From the NCBI GenBank assembly GCA_021324185.1, contig JAJPJN010000058.1:1-64000 (forward strand): 64,000 bases of DNA, written 5' to 3'. The translations under genes were made by a program, and so were the position numbers. Position 1 is the stretch's first letter. Every line of letters begins with the position of its first letter. The notes under the pieces were generated by a model, which worked only from the letters and a program-made list of their open reading frames with translations, searched no databases and was not told the DNA's origin. The DNA comes from Terriglobia bacterium. GTDB taxonomy: Bacteria; Acidobacteriota; Terriglobia; Bryobacterales; Bryobacteraceae. Shown piece by piece: positions 52,623-62,178 of the stretch.

Positions 52623-53246
52623 ATGCAGGATTTACTGCTGATCCGTCACGCCACCACCCATCTGGCTGGAACCCTATGCGGCCAACTCGATCCGCCGCTC
52701 AACGAAGAAGGTACAAAACAAGCGCAGAATCTAGCTCTTCTGCTGCAAGGCGCTCCCATCCGCCGGCTTTACGCGAGCGATCTGCAGCGTTCAATCCAGA
52801 CGGCCCTCTATCTTGGCAAGGTATGGCGAATTCCCACTCACTCACGTCCTGACCTCCGGGAGATTTCTTTCGGAGATTGGGAGGGCCGGCGCTGGTCCGA
52901 CGTTCGCGCCGCCAATGCAGAACTCAGCGCCATGGAGTCTTCGCCCGAATTCAGCGCTCCCGGCGGAGAAGCATTTTCCGCCTTCCGTAGCCGCGTACTC
53001 CGCGCTTTTCAGGAGATCCTGACCGATTCCGGCGGCCAGGATACTGCCATCGTTGCGCATCTCGGCGTCATTCGAGTAATTATGAGCGAGCTATTTCCCG
53101 CCCACCCACTCTGGAATCCGCAGCAGCGTATGGATTACTGCACCGTATTCCATATCCGCCGTGGTCCCGGCTGCCTGGATTTGCTTACAGCCGGCGCACC
53201 AGCCAATACCACCGCATTCCTTCAAACAGAGTCGGCACAAAAGTAA
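52623..53246 (+). CDS. Histidine phosphatase family protein (CobC/phosphoglycerate-mutase-like)
   Basis: A 207-residue phosphatase with the RHG-like motif LLIRHATTHL (catalytic His), YASDLQRSIQTAL (second Arg), and a distal His in IVAHLGVIRVIM. The REISFGDWEGRRW segment resembles alpha-ribazole phosphatase (CobC), which would fit the many B12-type proteins in the window, but other phosphatases share it. It starts 10 bases after the kinase. Its end overlaps the convergent nucleotidyltransferase gene by 62 bases. Confidence 0.82.
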   Translation: MQDLLLIRHATTHLAGTLCGQLDPPLNEEGTKQAQNLALLLQGAPIRRLYASDLQRSIQTALYLGKVWRIPTHSRPDLREISFGDWEGRRWSDVRAANAELSAMESSPEFSAPGGEAFSAFRSRVLRAFQEILTDSGGQDTAIVAHLGVIRVIMSELFPAHPLWNPQQRMDYCTVFHIRRGPGCLDLLTAGAPANTTAFLQTESAQK

Positions 53247-54441
53247 CCAGGTGCCGGACCAGGCGGGCCGCCAAAAGCGGAAAATTTCGCAATAGCCCAG
53301 CCCATCGTAATATCGTGAATTGCTGCGATTGTGCTCGATCGTTAAAACCCGGCAAGCGCAAAGGAATCAGCCGCCGCACCAAAACCCGGCCCTTGTCTCG
53401 ATAACTCTCAACAAGCGCCAAATGCAGCCAGATTTCCGACTTATTCACAGCCCAGTCCCGAACGACAGGCGCTAGCCCGTATTTATGTAGCCAAAGCTTC
53501 ACACCTGCCGGCAGCAGGTCAAACTCGGCCTCTAATTGTGAGTTAACGCCACATCCGAACCAGCAGCTAACTAACCTGAACATTGCGATCTCCAACCGCC
53601 GGAGTTGCGGAGGATGCACCGCGTGCCACGATTGCCAGAACGCGTCATCCTGCGCATGTGTATCCAGAAAGCGAGCGATCTCCCACGCCCGTTGCAACGG
53701 TAGATCTCCATGCAGCAGGTGAAGTAAAAAATGCAGAGCAGCAAAGCCGAGCAGATCCTCATCGCGCAAAACGGGTATGGAATGGCTGTCGAATTCGCGC
53801 TGTACCTTCCGCTCCCAGAACTGCTCCAGCCCAGGAACTACAATGCATTCCGCGGTGTCACTCCATAACTCATAGTGCAGTTCCACCGAAATCGGCATCT
53901 CCGGGTCGAATAGGTCACCACGCCAGCGCCAGTTACTGGGCCGCGCCATCGGCGCCAGATGCCTTGACTTCGAATCAAGCACCGCCACATATCCGAGTTC
54001 CGTCAAAATATCGCGCGCCTTGTAGACCGCCTCTCCCGGTAACCAGAAATCGATATCGCCTTGTGCCCTCAGCCGGGCATCTGGAGTAAATGCCGGCGCG
54101 TGACTCAATCCCTTTAACATCACGAATTCCAGCTTCGCTGCTTCAAAGGCCTGCACAATCTGAAACAGCTCTGCTTTCAAGCGTTCAAATCGCTGTTGAT
54201 ATCGTGCCGATCTCCGCTGCACGCCTTCGAGCAGCCAGTCCGGCAATCTGGCATTGCATGTCGAAGGCAACATCAGGCTTAGTTGCCTTGCATCACACCA
54301 TGCGAAAAATCGCCGCTGCTCGATTTCGCTGAGGTTTTCTAGTAACTCGCTACCGGCATGTGGAAATTGCAGTGCTTCGAATGCCGCCATAAATGTGCCG
54401 TGGTCCCCCGAGAGATGCGAGTTCCCGCAGCAACGCCTCAT
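53185..54441 (-). CDS. Nucleotidyltransferase-fold family protein (PF14907-like)
   Basis: A 418-residue protein of the uncharacterised nucleotidyltransferase family often found next to HPr-kinase-like genes in polysaccharide and peptide-modification clusters. The visible polymerase-beta-like site is LKGLSHAPAF followed by RLRAQGDIDFWLPGEAVYKA, where the D-x-D (DID) would hold metal, and ISVELHYELW as the third acidic strand. Substrate unknown. The start overlaps the upstream kinase-like gene in ATGA. Its 3' end runs 62 bases into the convergent phosphatase gene. Confidence 0.8.
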   Translation of the reverse strand: MRRCCGNSHLSGDHGTFMAAFEALQFPHAGSELLENLSEIEQRRFFAWCDARQLSLMLPSTCNARLPDWLLEGVQRRSARYQQRFERLKAELFQIVQAFEAAKLEFVMLKGLSHAPAFTPDARLRAQGDIDFWLPGEAVYKARDILTELGYVAVLDSKSRHLAPMARPSNWRWRGDLFDPEMPISVELHYELWSDTAECIVVPGLEQFWERKVQREFDSHSIPVLRDEDLLGFAALHFLLHLLHGDLPLQRAWEIARFLDTHAQDDAFWQSWHAVHPPQLRRLEIAMFRLVSCWFGCGVNSQLEAEFDLLPAGVKLWLHKYGLAPVVRDWAVNKSEIWLHLALVESYRDKGRVLVRRLIPLRLPGFNDRAQSQQFTILRWAGLLRNFPLLAARLVRHLVTFVPTLFEGMRWYWLVRRL

Positions 54442-55442
54442 TCGAGGTCATTCTCCACCAGATTCTCCAGCAAGTCGATTGCGGGATCTAACTCTGAGTA
54501 GCGCATTTCGAAAATCGGAAGGGCCACTAACCGTTCCAACGCCGCCAGTCGCTCCTCAAAGGCAGGCATCTGAACAGCCCAAACCGAAGCGCTAAGCCGC
54601 TCCCAGGCTTCCTCTATCGAGAGCTTTATCAGCACGGGGGGACCTGATTCGTAAGCCGGCCGGTTTAAAAATACAATGGCGTTTACCGGCCCCTGTTCCG
54701 CCGTGGTGAAGTTTTCCATAGTTCGCGTGCTTACCTCAATCGTGCTTTTTCCCCAGGCTCGTAAGTTACCCTTTAAACCTTTGAACTCTGGAAAAAGCTT
54801 TCCAGCCGGTTCTCGAAACCGGCACTTATGTGGATGGCCGATCACTTGAATGTCAGGCGCATTTCTCACGAACGCACTTGCGTCGTCGGATACGAACGTC
54901 CACCCTCGACGCCCACACGCATACGATAGTGAAGACTTACCTGCTCCGGGATTCCCGGCCAGCAAAACCCCACGGCCGCGATGAATGACACAAGCTGCAT
55001 GCAGCGTAATCAAGTGACCGATTTCAAGCAGCGGAAAAATCATCACATCCAACAGGCATTGCCGAAAATATTCCTGATTCCTGGCGGTCGCCTCCGTCGC
55101 CCATCCGAACGCAAGGCGCGTATTCAAATCCAATACGGCGAAGTTTTCGCGATCGCCGACAATGCTCAGCAAATGACCTTGCGACCGGAAGTTCGGTGGC
55201 TCGGTACACGCCGGTTTATCACTTACTGACACAAATAGCCGGATATCGAGCGGAATCTGGTCATATCGCTGCCGGTATGTACTCCAGCTTCTATGTGCCG
55301 CTTCCAAAGTAATCGCCGAATTGGAACGGATCCGGGCCGGAAATCCGTACGGATAATAAACCGCCTCATAGTCCAACGGCACTCGCGTAAGTAGCGGATC
55401 ATTCACAAAAGTGTCCCGGCTAATCAAGGTATTCATCGGCAC
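54438..55442 (-). CDS. HPr kinase-related protein (HprK-like)
   Basis: A 334-residue protein whose C-terminal half has a Walker A loop GNPGAGKS at residues 163-170 (LLAGNPGAGKSSLSYACGRR), an acidic segment FVSDDASAF, and LHAACVIHRGRG before the loop, as in HPr kinase/phosphorylase. The N-terminal half is unlike true HprK. Related proteins occur beside nucleotidyltransferases in lasso-peptide and exopolysaccharide clusters, where some phosphorylate a product. The start is GTG 55442 or ATG 55436, 9-15 bases after ribB. No HPr or lasso-peptide gene is seen nearby. Confidence 0.82.
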   Translation of the reverse strand: MPMNTLISRDTFVNDPLLTRVPLDYEAVYYPYGFPARIRSNSAITLEAAHRSWSTYRQRYDQIPLDIRLFVSVSDKPACTEPPNFRSQGHLLSIVGDRENFAVLDLNTRLAFGWATEATARNQEYFRQCLLDVMIFPLLEIGHLITLHAACVIHRGRGVLLAGNPGAGKSSLSYACGRRGWTFVSDDASAFVRNAPDIQVIGHPHKCRFREPAGKLFPEFKGLKGNLRAWGKSTIEVSTRTMENFTTAEQGPVNAIVFLNRPAYESGPPVLIKLSIEEAWERLSASVWAVQMPAFEERLAALERLVALPIFEMRYSELDPAIDLLENLVENDLE

Positions 55443-55451
55443 ATTCCGAAG

Positions 55452-56162
55452 TTAGACCGCCCGCATCGAGCGCTTTGAGTTATACGCGCGCTCTTCATAA
55501 GCAATCCGGTAGCGAATCAGTTCCGCGATAGTCAGCATTTTTAGCCCGTAACGCGTTGCGAACTCTTTCAGGTCAGGCATGCGCGCCATGGTACCGTCGG
55601 GATTCATAATCTCGCAGATCACGCCGGCAGGCGCCAATCCCGCCATCCGGGCAAGGTCAACGGATGCCTCCGTGTGACCCGGACGAACCAGCACGCCGCC
55701 TTTGCGCGCCTGAAGTGGAAAAACATGGCCGGGACGAGCTAAATCCGCAGGCCGCGTCAGCGGGTCCAGCGCGGCCAGGATGGTCTGAGCCCGATCATAT
55801 GCCGACGTCCCCGTCGTCGTTCCGCGTCCTATGACATCGATGGACTGCATGAATGCCGTGGCGAACAGCGAGGTGTTGTTGCTGGTCATAGGAGCCAGCC
55901 GGAGATATTCCGCCCGCTCAGGCGTCATGCTGAGACAGATGAGCCCGCGCCCATATTGCGCCATGAAGTTGATCGCCTCGGGCGTCGCCTTCTCGGCGGC
56001 CATCATCAAGTCCCCTTCGTTTTCGCGGTCTTCATCGTCAACCACCACAACCATGCGGCCGGCGCGAATATCCGCCAGGACCCTTCGAACATTGGTGAAG
56101 CCGTTGTCATTCGCACTGCAAGACGCCGCCCTCCCGATCCTCTGCAGCCGCCGGCGACCCAA
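55452..56162 (-). CDS. ribB: 3,4-dihydroxy-2-butanone 4-phosphate synthase
   Basis: Converts ribulose 5-phosphate to the four-carbon unit of riboflavin. The 236-residue protein has the signature [20 protein letters not shown], then [13 protein letters not shown] and [20 protein letters not shown] with HTEASVDL. All known catalytic residues in these stretches are present. The only start in this frame before the domain is TTG 56162, two bases after the ribA stop, so low-level coupled translation is likely. In many bacteria this domain is fused to GTP cyclohydrolase II; here the two are separate neighbours in reversed order. Confidence 0.93.
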   Translation of the reverse strand: MGRRRLQRIGRAASCSANDNGFTNVRRVLADIRAGRMVVVVDDEDRENEGDLMMAAEKATPEAINFMAQYGRGLICLSMTPERAEYLRLAPMTSNNTSLFATAFMQSIDVIGRGTTTGTSAYDRAQTILAALDPLTRPADLARPGHVFPLQARKGGVLVRPGHTEASVDLARMAGLAPAGVICEIMNPDGTMARMPDLKEFATRYGLKMLTIAELIRYRIAYEERAYNSKRSMRAV

Positions 56163-56164
56163 AT

Positions 56165-56818
56165 CTACCGTGAGGCTGTTTGTGGGCCCCCCTCTCGTGC
56201 AAGCAGATGCCCGAGCTTATCTCGCTTGGTCCGCAGATACAGGTCTGCATGTGGCCCGGCATCAATCTCACACGGGACGCGCATAGCGACTTCGATTCCG
56301 CCAGACACCAGAGCGGCCGTCTTGTCCGGATTATTCGAAAGCAGGCGTACCCGGCTGATCCCTAGGTTCTTCAAAATCCCCACAGCAAAAGAAAAGTCAC
56401 GATAGTCGTTCTTGAGTCCAAGTCTCTCGTTGGCTTCTACAGTATCGGCGCCGGTATCCTGCTGTTCATACGCCAGTAATTTGGATATCAGGCCAATGCC
56501 GCGGCCTTCCTGCTCTTCATAAATAAGGATGCCGTCGCCCGCCTTGCCAATCGTCGCCAATGCCATCTCGAGCTGCTTTCCACAGTCACACCGCAGTGAT
56601 CCGAAGACGTCGCCAGTAAGACATTGCGAGTGAATACGTAAGAGCGGCGGCTCGCCTCTTACGTCTCCCATGATCAGTGCGATCGCGCTCTGCCGCTTCC
56701 GCCATCCCGCCTCGTCCACATCGCGCTCAAAACCTAATATGCGGAAGTTTCCCCACCGGGTCGGCAATTTAGCGGATGCTACCTGCCGGACAGTTTCGAT
56801 CTGGTATCTATCGCACAT
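56165..56818 (-). CDS. ribA: GTP cyclohydrolase II
   Basis: First committed step of riboflavin synthesis, opening GTP to the pyrimidine intermediate. The 217-residue enzyme has the zinc site [15 protein letters not shown] and [19 protein letters not shown], then [10 protein letters not shown]. It is typical length for a single-domain RibA. The start ATG 56818 lies 191 bases from the divergent TonB receptor gene. No FMN riboswitch could be recognised in that gap. It heads an apparent operon ribA-ribB-hprK-like-nucleotidyltransferase. Confidence 0.95.
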   Translation of the reverse strand: MCDRYQIETVRQVASAKLPTRWGNFRILGFERDVDEAGWRKRQSAIALIMGDVRGEPPLLRIHSQCLTGDVFGSLRCDCGKQLEMALATIGKAGDGILIYEEQEGRGIGLISKLLAYEQQDTGADTVEANERLGLKNDYRDFSFAVGILKNLGISRVRLLSNNPDKTAALVSGGIEVAMRVPCEIDAGPHADLYLRTKRDKLGHLLAREGGPQTASR

Positions 56819-56894
56819 CTGTGGAATTCAGCCCCGCATCGGACTTCAACAGTTGATGTTAGTATCGGAACTCCCGCATACGTATGTGCTTCCG

Positions 56895-56911
56895 GTAAAA
56901 GCCCTGTAAAT
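56895..56911 (+). promoter_or_regulatory. GTAAA 11-bp direct repeat between ribA and the TonB receptor
   Basis: GTAAAAGCCCTGTAAAT: two GTAAA units 11 bases apart, differing in only one spacer base from the site at 38249. It lies about 100 bases before the TonB receptor gene, 30 bases upstream of a candidate -35, and about 75-95 bases before ribA on the other strand. Either gene could be the target. Confidence 0.45.
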
Positions 56912-56941
56912 ATTGGCGGCGCTCCCGGCTTCTTTTCCTGC

Positions 56942-56970
56942 TTGACAATCGAGCAGGCCCGGCCGTAAAT
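56942..56970 (+). promoter_or_regulatory. Sigma-70-like promoter of the TonB receptor gene
   Basis: A perfect -35 TTGACA (56942-56947), a 17-base spacer and a -10-like GTAAAT (56965-56970) lie 40-70 bases before ATG 57010. The -10 is imperfect, but spacing and position are ideal. Confidence 0.5.
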
Positions 56971-57009
56971 TAAACCAAACCATCGCAAGCCGCACGCGTA
57001 CGTCTCGTT

Positions 57010-60000
57010 ATGAATACTTCCAAACTGCTAGTTCGCATCGCGCTTCTCGTCCTCTGCGTTCCCGCCGCATGGCCGCAGACGGCGGCTACCGGCAGCATTC
57101 TCGGCACCGTCACAGATCCGTCTGGCGCAGCCGTCGCCAATTGCACGGTTGACATCACGAACACCGCCACCGGCGTCAAGAGCAGCACCGTCACCGGCAG
57201 CCATGGCGAATACGCTTTTCCTTCTGTCACGCCCGGAACATACATCGTCACCGCCAGCGCGCAAGGCTTTCAGAAGACCCAAATCACCGGCGTCAACGTG
57301 CAGGTGAACACGTCCGCTTCGGTCAACTTCAAGCTGCAACTCGGCCAGCTCTCTTCCACCGTTCAAGTCACCGCCGAAGCCGCGCAAGTTGAACTGCAAA
57401 CCAACGACGCCACCTTAGGCGATGTCATCGGAGCACAGCCGCTCTTGCGCCTCCCAACGCGCTTGCGCCAGGCGCAGGAGCTTCTTCTACTGCAGCCCGG
57501 CACCACGCCGCAAACCGGCGGTGATAACGGCGCCTCTATCGCCGGGGCTTTGAATGACCAGACAACCTTCACCTTCGACGGCATCGATATCACCGATAAC
57601 TCCACCAACTCCACCATCAACACCGACTCCGGCTCGCGGCCCGTGCTCATGGTCTCGGTTGAAGCGACTGATGAATTCCGCGTCGCCGTCTCAAACTCCA
57701 ACTCCACCTTCACGCGCGGCTCCGGCGGCCAGGTTACGCTCATCCAGCGCACCGGCACCAACCAGTTTCACGGCGCTCTCCTCTGGTACGCACAGAACAG
57801 CATCCTCAACGCCAATACCTGGGACAACAATCGCCTCGGCTTGCGCAAGCCGCATGTTGAGGACAATCGCTATGGCGCGCGCTTCGGCGGTCCCATCATT
57901 CACGACAAGACATTCTTTTTCGCCGAATACGAAGCCCGCCGCTATCCGGAAACTTTTCAGATCACTTCCACCGTCCCTACAAACACTCTCAAACAGGGTA
58001 TTCTTCGCTTCAAAGACGCCGCCGGCAATATCGATTCCTACAATCTCGCCACCTCAACCCTGTGCGGCCCCGCCCGCAATCAGCCCTGCGATCCCCGCGC
58101 TATCGGTGCCAGCCCAACCATGTCCGCCATGATGGCCCTCGAGCCCGCTCCAAACAATTCCTCCGTTGGCGATGGCCTCAATACCGCCGGCTTCACCGCC
58201 AACGTGCACTCGCCGCTTACACAGGATTTCGGAACATTCCGTGTCGATCACAACCTCACGGACAAATGGCACTTCAACGGCAGCTTCAGCTACTCGCGCG
58301 ATCTCGAATACAATCCCTCCCCGCTCGTCATCGACATCCGCAACCCGAATAACGTGCTCAATGAAGACCTGACCCCCTCCTGGACCAGCGCCTACATCGC
58401 CGGTCTAACCGGCCAGCTCAGTAACAACCTCGTCAATACGTTCCGCTTCGGCTATGTCGAAAATCGTAACGGCGGCTTGCGCCCCCAGCTTTCTTCCATC
58501 GCCTCTACGCTCGCCCTCCCCGGCACGAATGACGGCGCCTACGGCTATGTTGCGGTTTCGCCAAACGTTTTCACCGCGCCCATAACTATGAGTAACTCCG
58601 TGCGCACGCAATATAACCGCAATATCAACTTACAATTCGTCGACGATCTGAGCTGGACGAAAAACTCGCACGTCCTTCAAGTAGGCGCTAACTTCCAGCG
58701 CCTCCCGCAGTTCCACATTCACACCGGCAAGCTGGGCGGCGCGGTCAATTCTCTGAACGCCACCACCACCGCCGATTCCTCGTTCCTCGTTATCCCCACC
58801 GCCGACCGGCCTCCCACCTGCTCTTCAACCTTTACCAGTAACTGCCTGCCTTCTTCCGTTACTTCAACCTGGGATTCGCTCTACGCCACCACCCTCGGCC
58901 TGATGAATGACGACAACACTTTTCTCGTGCGCAACGCGAACCTCCAGGCCCAGCCCTTCGGCACGCCCATTTATATGGATGCGCTCGCTTACTTCTATTC
59001 CTTTTATGGCCAGGACACGTGGCGCGTCAAACCGTCCTTCACCGTCACATACGGCCTGAACTATAGCTGGCAAACTCCCTTCACGTTCGCCAATCAGGAA
59101 GAAGCAATGTTGATCGATGCGAGTTCCGGCGCCTATCTCTCGCCGCTCGCATACATTCAGACCAAAGCCGCTGATGCTGCGCAAGGCGTCATATACAATC
59201 CCACTCTCGGCTTCGTCCCCATCGCCAAAACCAATCGCTCCGCCGTGTACGATACCGATTACGGCGATCTGGCCCCGCGCATCTCCGCCGCCTGGAATCC
59301 CTCCTACGATCACGGAATTGCAGGTGCCCTGCTCGGTCAAAAGAAAACCGTTATCCGCGGCGGCTTCGGCATCTTTTATAGCCGGCTTTCAAGCGAAGAA
59401 GCCGTCGTTTCTCCCGGCTTAGTAGCAGGCCCGAATTCGACCATCACCACCGGCCTCGCCACCTGCGCCGCCTCTGGAACTCCCGGCGCTGGCTGCCTTC
59501 CGTCCGCCGCTTCCAACCCGGCCCAAAGCGTCTTCCGACTCGGCGTCGATGGCAACATCCCCATCCCCACCTTTGCCCCAACCATCGCCAGCCCTTACAT
59601 TCCCGCCGGCAATTACAGCGAACTCATCTCCTTCGGCATCGATCCCCGGATCAGAATGCCCCGCATCTATACCGGCGACTTCACCATCCAACGCGACCTC
59701 GGTAAAGGCAACGTGCTCGAAGCCGGCTGGAACGGCCGCTACGGCCGCCGCCTGTTCTCGAATATCCAACTCAGCGCCAGCCCTTACTTTTTTAAGGACC
59801 CAACTTCCGGTCAGACATTCGCGCAAGCCTTCGATACAGTTTCGAACCAGCTTCGTGCCGGCCAGCCCGTTACCGTCCAGCCTTTCTTCGAAAACCAGTT
59901 ACCTAATGCAGGTAAGAACGCCGGCTTCGCTTCCACTACCGCTTATCTTGCTACCCGCGACGCGTCTTTCTTTACCAACGGGCAGGTCTCGAATATGTTC

Positions 60001-60927
60001 GATAGCCTTAGCGGCAGTACTCCTGGCTTAAACTTACTTCGCACCCAGCTCGGCTTGCAGCCTTACGATGAAACGCAAATCAATGAACCGAGTTACGGCG
60101 TCAATCTAGGCTGGTCCAATTACAACGCCCTGATAGTCACTCTGCGGCATGCCGGAACCAGTTTCACTTACGATGTCAATTACACTTTTTCTAAGTCGCT
60201 CGATACCAATCAAGGCGTTCAAAACGATTCGGCTAATTTAGCCAACCCCTTGTACCCCGCGGCCGATTACGGGCCTTCCCGCTTCGACCATACCCATATC
60301 CTCAACGCCATGTTTGTCTACAACACCCCGCGTACTTATTCCCTCTTTCCTAAACTCGTCAATGAAGCGATCGGGGGCTGGTATGTCTCGGGCATCGTAA
60401 GTGCTCTGAGTGGCGCGCCTGTCTATGTGATCGAAAACTCCCAGGTTTTTGGCGGCGGCCAGCGCGCCGAATTCAGCACCCCCGCCGTCCCCACCGTTCC
60501 GGTCTCTTCCATCAATACCGGAGTGCATTACAACGTTGCCGGTTCAGGTGGCATTGGCGCCACCGGAAATCCCGCCACAGGCGGAACCGGCCTGAACATC
60601 TTCTCGAATCCGCAAGCCGTCTATAACGACTTCACCTTTGTCCAGCTCAGCACCAATCTCGACGGCACCGGCCATCCTTTGCGCGGCCTGCCCTTCTGGA
60701 ATGTCGATATGTCCGCCGGCAAAAAGTGGCCCATTACCGAGCGCGTCAATCTCAATACTTCATTTGATTTCTACAATCTCTTCAACCATCCGAATTTCTC
60801 GAATCCAGGTCTTAACCTGACCGGCAGCACCATCGCCAGCTTCGGCGTCATCACCAGCACCGTCGTTCCAGCCAATCGCCAGGCGAGCAGCCGCTGGATC
60901 ATGTTTGGCGCGCGTCTCGAATTCTGA
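57010..60927 (+). CDS. TonB-dependent receptor with carboxypeptidase-regulatory domain (Oar-like)
   Basis: A 1305-residue outer-membrane receptor. Signal peptide (VRIALLVLCVPAAWPQ), N-terminal regulatory-like domain (GSILGTVTDPSGAAVANCTV and YAFPSVTPGTYIVTASAQGF), plug-like region (VQVTAEAAQVELQTNDATLG, FTFDGIDITDNSTNSTINTD) and a large barrel ending MFGARLEF. This is the Oar-like TonB architecture that is strongly expanded in Acidobacteria, usually taking up complex carbon sources. The ligand is unknown. The amidohydrolase gene follows after three bases, so uptake and hydrolysis may be linked. Confidence 0.93.
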   Translation: MNTSKLLVRIALLVLCVPAAWPQTAATGSILGTVTDPSGAAVANCTVDITNTATGVKSSTVTGSHGEYAFPSVTPGTYIVTASAQGFQKTQITGVNVQVNTSASVNFKLQLGQLSSTVQVTAEAAQVELQTNDATLGDVIGAQPLLRLPTRLRQAQELLLLQPGTTPQTGGDNGASIAGALNDQTTFTFDGIDITDNSTNSTINTDSGSRPVLMVSVEATDEFRVAVSNSNSTFTRGSGGQVTLIQRTGTNQFHGALLWYAQNSILNANTWDNNRLGLRKPHVEDNRYGARFGGPIIHDKTFFFAEYEARRYPETFQITSTVPTNTLKQGILRFKDAAGNIDSYNLATSTLCGPARNQPCDPRAIGASPTMSAMMALEPAPNNSSVGDGLNTAGFTANVHSPLTQDFGTFRVDHNLTDKWHFNGSFSYSRDLEYNPSPLVIDIRNPNNVLNEDLTPSWTSAYIAGLTGQLSNNLVNTFRFGYVENRNGGLRPQLSSIASTLALPGTNDGAYGYVAVSPNVFTAPITMSNSVRTQYNRNINLQFVDDLSWTKNSHVLQVGANFQRLPQFHIHTGKLGGAVNSLNATTTADSSFLVIPTADRPPTCSSTFTSNCLPSSVTSTWDSLYATTLGLMNDDNTFLVRNANLQAQPFGTPIYMDALAYFYSFYGQDTWRVKPSFTVTYGLNYSWQTPFTFANQEEAMLIDASSGAYLSPLAYIQTKAADAAQGVIYNPTLGFVPIAKTNRSAVYDTDYGDLAPRISAAWNPSYDHGIAGALLGQKKTVIRGGFGIFYSRLSSEEAVVSPGLVAGPNSTITTGLATCAASGTPGAGCLPSAASNPAQSVFRLGVDGNIPIPTFAPTIASPYIPAGNYSELISFGIDPRIRMPRIYTGDFTIQRDLGKGNVLEAGWNGRYGRRLFSNIQLSASPYFFKDPTSGQTFAQAFDTVSNQLRAGQPVTVQPFFENQLPNAGKNAGFASTTAYLATRDASFFTNGQVSNMFDSLSGSTPGLNLLRTQLGLQPYDETQINEPSYGVNLGWSNYNALIVTLRHAGTSFTYDVNYTFSKSLDTNQGVQNDSANLANPLYPAADYGPSRFDHTHILNAMFVYNTPRTYSLFPKLVNEAIGGWYVSGIVSALSGAPVYVIENSQVFGGGQRAEFSTPAVPTVPVSSINTGVHYNVAGSGGIGATGNPATGGTGLNIFSNPQAVYNDFTFVQLSTNLDGTGHPLRGLPFWNVDMSAGKKWPITERVNLNTSFDFYNLFNHPNFSNPGLNLTGSTIASFGVITSTVVPANRQASSRWIMFGARLEF

Positions 60928-60930
60928 TCT

Positions 60931-62178
60931 ATGTCAAAAACCTGTCTTGTTGTTACGCTCTTCTGTGCTGCGGCCCTTGCCGCTTTCGCGCAAGAGAAAC
61001 CAATTGTCATCGCCGCCTCGACAATGCTCGACGGCACGGGCAAAATCGTCCACAACACCCGCATCGTCGTCCAAAACGGCAAAATCGTTCGTCTGGATCC
61101 GAAGGCTCAGCCCGTCACTTATGATCTCCGCGGGCTGACCGTCCTTCCCGGCTGGATCGATTGCCACGTCCACATCACCTATCACTTCGGTCCCAACGGC
61201 AAGTACGGCGACCGCAACGAAACGCCCCAGCAAGCCGAGCTCGCCATCGCCTCAAACGCCTGGGTCACGCTGATGGCCGGCTTCACAACCGTTCAGAGCG
61301 TAGGTTCGCCCGGCGATGTTCCTTTGCGTGATGCCATCGCAGCCGGAACCATCCCCGGCCCGCGCATCTTGACCGCCGTGCGCCCGCTCATGGGAAGAGG
61401 CCCGCAGACCGGCACCCCCGATCAGATTCGCGAATTCATCCGCCAGGTGAAATCGCAGGGCGCGGACCTCATCAAGATCTTCGCCTCCCAAAGCATTCGC
61501 GACGGCGGCGCGCCTACGCTCTCCCAGGAGCAGCTCAACGCCGCTTGCGGCGAAGCAAACCAGCTCGGCCTGCGCACCCTGGTGCATGCTTATAAAGACG
61601 CAGTTCGTATGGCCACGCTGGCCGGCTGCACGGAGGTCGAACACGGCACTCTCGCCACACCCGCCGATCTCGCCCTCATGGCCGAACACGGAACTTACTT
61701 CGATCCCCAAGCCGGTCTCGTGCTCGAAAACTATCTGCATTTCAAAGACCGCTTCCTCGGCACCGGCAACTTCACCGAAGAGGGCTTCAAGAACATGCAG
61801 GATGTCATCGGCGCCGACCATGAAATCGTGAAAGAAGCTCTCGCAACCAAAGGGCTGAAGGTCGTCTTCGGCACCGACGCCGTCGCCGGCGCGCACGGCC
61901 GCAATGCCGAAGAATTCATTGACCGTGTCCGCGATTGCGGCGAAGATCCGATGCGCGCCATGGTGTCGGCGAACTCGCTCGCCGCCGAATCCATGCGGCT
62001 CCAGGACAAAATCGGCTCCATCGCTCCCGGCCTCCAGGCCGACATTATCGCGCTCGCCGGCAACCCGCTCGAAGACATCACCGCCGTGCGCCGTGTCGCC
62101 TTCGTCATGAAAAGCGGCATCGTCTATAAGAACGTCGCGCCCGCCAGCATTCCCGAATACGCCGGTGTCCAACCATAA
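60931..62178 (+). CDS. Secreted amidohydrolase (imidazolonepropionase/prolidase-like)
   Basis: A 415-residue exported metal-dependent hydrolase. Signal peptide (LVVTLFCAAALAAFAQ), then the amidohydrolase fold: GWIDCHVHITYHF (HxH metal site), GADLIKIFASQSIRDGG (candidate carbamylated Lys), TLVHAYKDAV, VEHGTLA and FGTDAVAGAHG (metal Asp). Related enzymes cleave dipeptides or similar amides. It starts three bases after the TonB receptor and overlaps the next gene by 14 bases, forming a three-gene operon. Confidence 0.9.
   Translation: MSKTCLVVTLFCAAALAAFAQEKPIVIAASTMLDGTGKIVHNTRIVVQNGKIVRLDPKAQPVTYDLRGLTVLPGWIDCHVHITYHFGPNGKYGDRNETPQQAELAIASNAWVTLMAGFTTVQSVGSPGDVPLRDAIAAGTIPGPRILTAVRPLMGRGPQTGTPDQIREFIRQVKSQGADLIKIFASQSIRDGGAPTLSQEQLNAACGEANQLGLRTLVHAYKDAVRMATLAGCTEVEHGTLATPADLALMAEHGTYFDPQAGLVLENYLHFKDRFLGTGNFTEEGFKNMQDVIGADHEIVKEALATKGLKVVFGTDAVAGAHGRNAEEFIDRVRDCGEDPMRAMVSANSLAAESMRLQDKIGSIAPGLQADIIALAGNPLEDITAVRRVAFVMKSGIVYKNVAPASIPEYAGVQP

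Noticed and set aside
56819-57009. FMN riboswitch before ribA
   Set aside because: The conserved riboswitch core sequences were not found on the minus strand of the gap, although ribA would be a natural host.
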